This document shows positions 32,997-33,797 of a stretch of 33,797 bases of DNA, one piece after another. Numbering within the stretch: position 1 is the first letter of the stretch; each line of letters begins with the position of its first letter. The notes under the pieces are model-generated. The model had not been told where the DNA came from. It saw only the letters and a list, made by a program, of their open reading frames with translations, and made no database searches. Source of the stretch: Prochlorococcus sp. AG-347-I21 (GTDB lineage: Bacteria > Cyanobacteriota > Cyanobacteriia > PCC-6307 > Cyanobiaceae). The stretch covers positions 1-33,797 of the forward strand of contig QCBP01000011.1 of NCBI GenBank assembly GCA_003279055.1, given 5' to 3'. The position numbers and the translations under genes are program-made.

Positions 32997-33635
32997 TTAA
33001 TTATTAAAATCAACTAAGCTATTTAACAATCTTGGAGGATCTGGGATGGTTAATTTAAATCTAGGAAACAGAGAATAGGCAACTACATGTATAGTTAAAA
33101 CATAAACTATTTCTTGAAAAATTATTAATAAAATTGCACCTAGTTGTATACTCAAAATTGAGGGATATAAAGGTAAATTAAATAATCCAATTAACTTTTC
33201 TATTAGACCATAACTCGCTCTAGTAATTAACACCCAAAGATTATCTCCAACCAAAGTAGATAATGCTATTACTCTTATTAAGAAGCCAAGGGTTCCAATA
33301 ACAACTCCCCCAGTTAAACTAAGTTTCCAACTCTTTTTTTTAAACCAACACCAACCTAACCAAAAAGCCAAAATCCCATAAGGAAATAAAAATAAAGTTC
33401 CTCTAACAGGACCCATAATTATGAATAAAAGTAGAAATTGTATTAAAAGTCCTTCCAATGCAATTTTAGTTCCTCTTCTCAAGTGCAACAAGATCATTGG
33501 GAGGGGTAAAATCAATCTTAATAAAGCTCCCCCAATTGGCAAATAATATAATGCAACCCATAATAAAGATGAAAGAGATGCTAAATAAGAGGTCTCGACA
33601 ATATTTAATGCTTCAGTTTTTGTTGTTATTTTCAT
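32997..33635 (-). CDS. DUF2232 family membrane protein
   Basis: A 212-residue integral membrane protein with about six hydrophobic segments and few charged residues. The start TEALNIVETSYLASLSSLLW, the region PIGGALLRLILPLPMILLHLRRG and the later MGPVRGTLFLFPYGILAFWLGW resemble the DUF2232 (YybS-like) family. These are predicted membrane components of unknown function, sometimes likened to the S components of ECF transporters. It lies 11 bases before the CobT-like start and 20 bases after the next gene upstream, so all are likely in one operon. Confidence 0.82.
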   Translation of the reverse strand: MKITTKTEALNIVETSYLASLSSLLWVALYYLPIGGALLRLILPLPMILLHLRRGTKIALEGLLIQFLLLFIIMGPVRGTLFLFPYGILAFWLGWCWFKKKSWKLSLTGGVVIGTLGFLIRVIALSTLVGDNLWVLITRASYGLIEKLIGLFNLPLYPSILSIQLGAILLIIFQEIVYVLTIHVVAYSLFPRFKLTIPDPPRLLNSLVDFNN

Positions 33636-33655
33636 TTTTTGTTGAATATTTTTAA

Positions 33656-33797
33656 TTAATTTTTATTCATACTTTTATTTTTTGAATCTAAGATACGTTC
33701 AATCTTTTCTATTTCAAAATTTACCTCAGAATTACTCAATATGGAACTCAACTCTTCAGTAGGATCTTTTGGATCTACATCTTTTAAAATGAATATT
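33656..33797 (-). CDS. 3' end of an unidentified gene
   Basis: An open frame enters from the right edge of the window and ends with TAA at 33656-33658. The visible 46 residues contain ILKDVDPKDPTEELSSILS, then an acidic stretch FEIEKIERILDSKNK and end in KSMNKN. There is no membrane segment in it. It is too short to assign a family. It is upstream of the DUF2232 gene by 20 bases on the same strand, so it is probably the earlier member of that operon. Confidence 0.7.
   Translation of the reverse strand, partial: IFILKDVDPKDPTEELSSILSNSEVNFEIEKIERILDSKNKSMNKN

Overview
The window is a gene-dense, strongly AT-rich stretch of a marine picocyanobacterial chromosome. Protein content and sequence style (very AT-rich codons, short intergenic gaps, many TTG starts, few Shine-Dalgarno sequences, a high-light-inducible protein gene, photosystem I and cytochrome b6f genes, an A2-type cytochrome oxidase set) point to a high-light-adapted Prochlorococcus. 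That identification is by recognition of the proteins, not by a search. No transposase, integrase, phage gene, CRISPR array or rRNA was seen, and no gap between genes exceeds about 220 bases. The region reads as core genome rather than an island.

Layout. 1-4400: a PepSY-type membrane protein, ribosomal protein L19 (rplS), tRNA-Trp, a small SH3-like protein, tRNA-Asp and gltX run forward; a CPA1-type cation/proton antiporter converges on gltX. 4200-6850: tsaD with a small hli gene directly behind it on the minus strand, then psaF-psaJ forward, meeting gmk at a shared hairpin. 6880-13850: an RqcH/NFACT-like protein, a small unknown membrane protein, tatC, a minus-strand DUF3067 gene, then petC-petA-lgt-cobM and a helix-turn-helix membrane protein with its own promoter. 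13835-19020: a Ppx/GppA phosphatase, a UbiA prenyltransferase, an LD-carboxypeptidase, ispD, fabG and a 59-residue membrane protein. 19149-20879: a groEL with a long GGM tail and no groES beside it. 20883-25223 (minus): an unknown acidic protein, an ABC-2 exporter pair, ctaB and ctaA. 25440-28474 (plus): ctaC-ctaD-ctaE. 28572-33797: a cyAbrB-type regulator, ribE, a ferredoxin-fused aldo/keto reductase, a Tat lipoprotein resembling a solute-binding protein, a CobT-like protein, a DUF2232 membrane protein and the 3' end of one more gene.

How the genes work together. Electron transfer dominates: PsaF/PsaJ at photosystem I, Rieske protein and cytochrome f of the b6f complex, and the terminal oxidase with heme A biosynthesis (CtaA, CtaB) divergent from its structural genes. 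UbiA probably supplies the plastoquinone ring and IspD the isoprenoid precursors. TatC and Lgt, encoded here, fit two cargos encoded here: the Rieske protein (twin-arginine N terminus) and the lipoprotein at 30829-31827 (twin arginine plus lipobox). CobM and the CobT-like protein belong to corrinoid synthesis.

I did not find a clearly new multi-gene system. The signals most worth a second look are regulatory or small: a strong promoter whose -10 box sits in a palindrome, followed by a consensus Shine-Dalgarno folded into a hairpin, all in front of the helix-turn-helix gene; four identical 24-bp repeats in the groEL tail; an hli gene coupled to tsaD; and residue changes at conserved positions of CtaC, CtaB, the antiporter and the RqcH-like protein.
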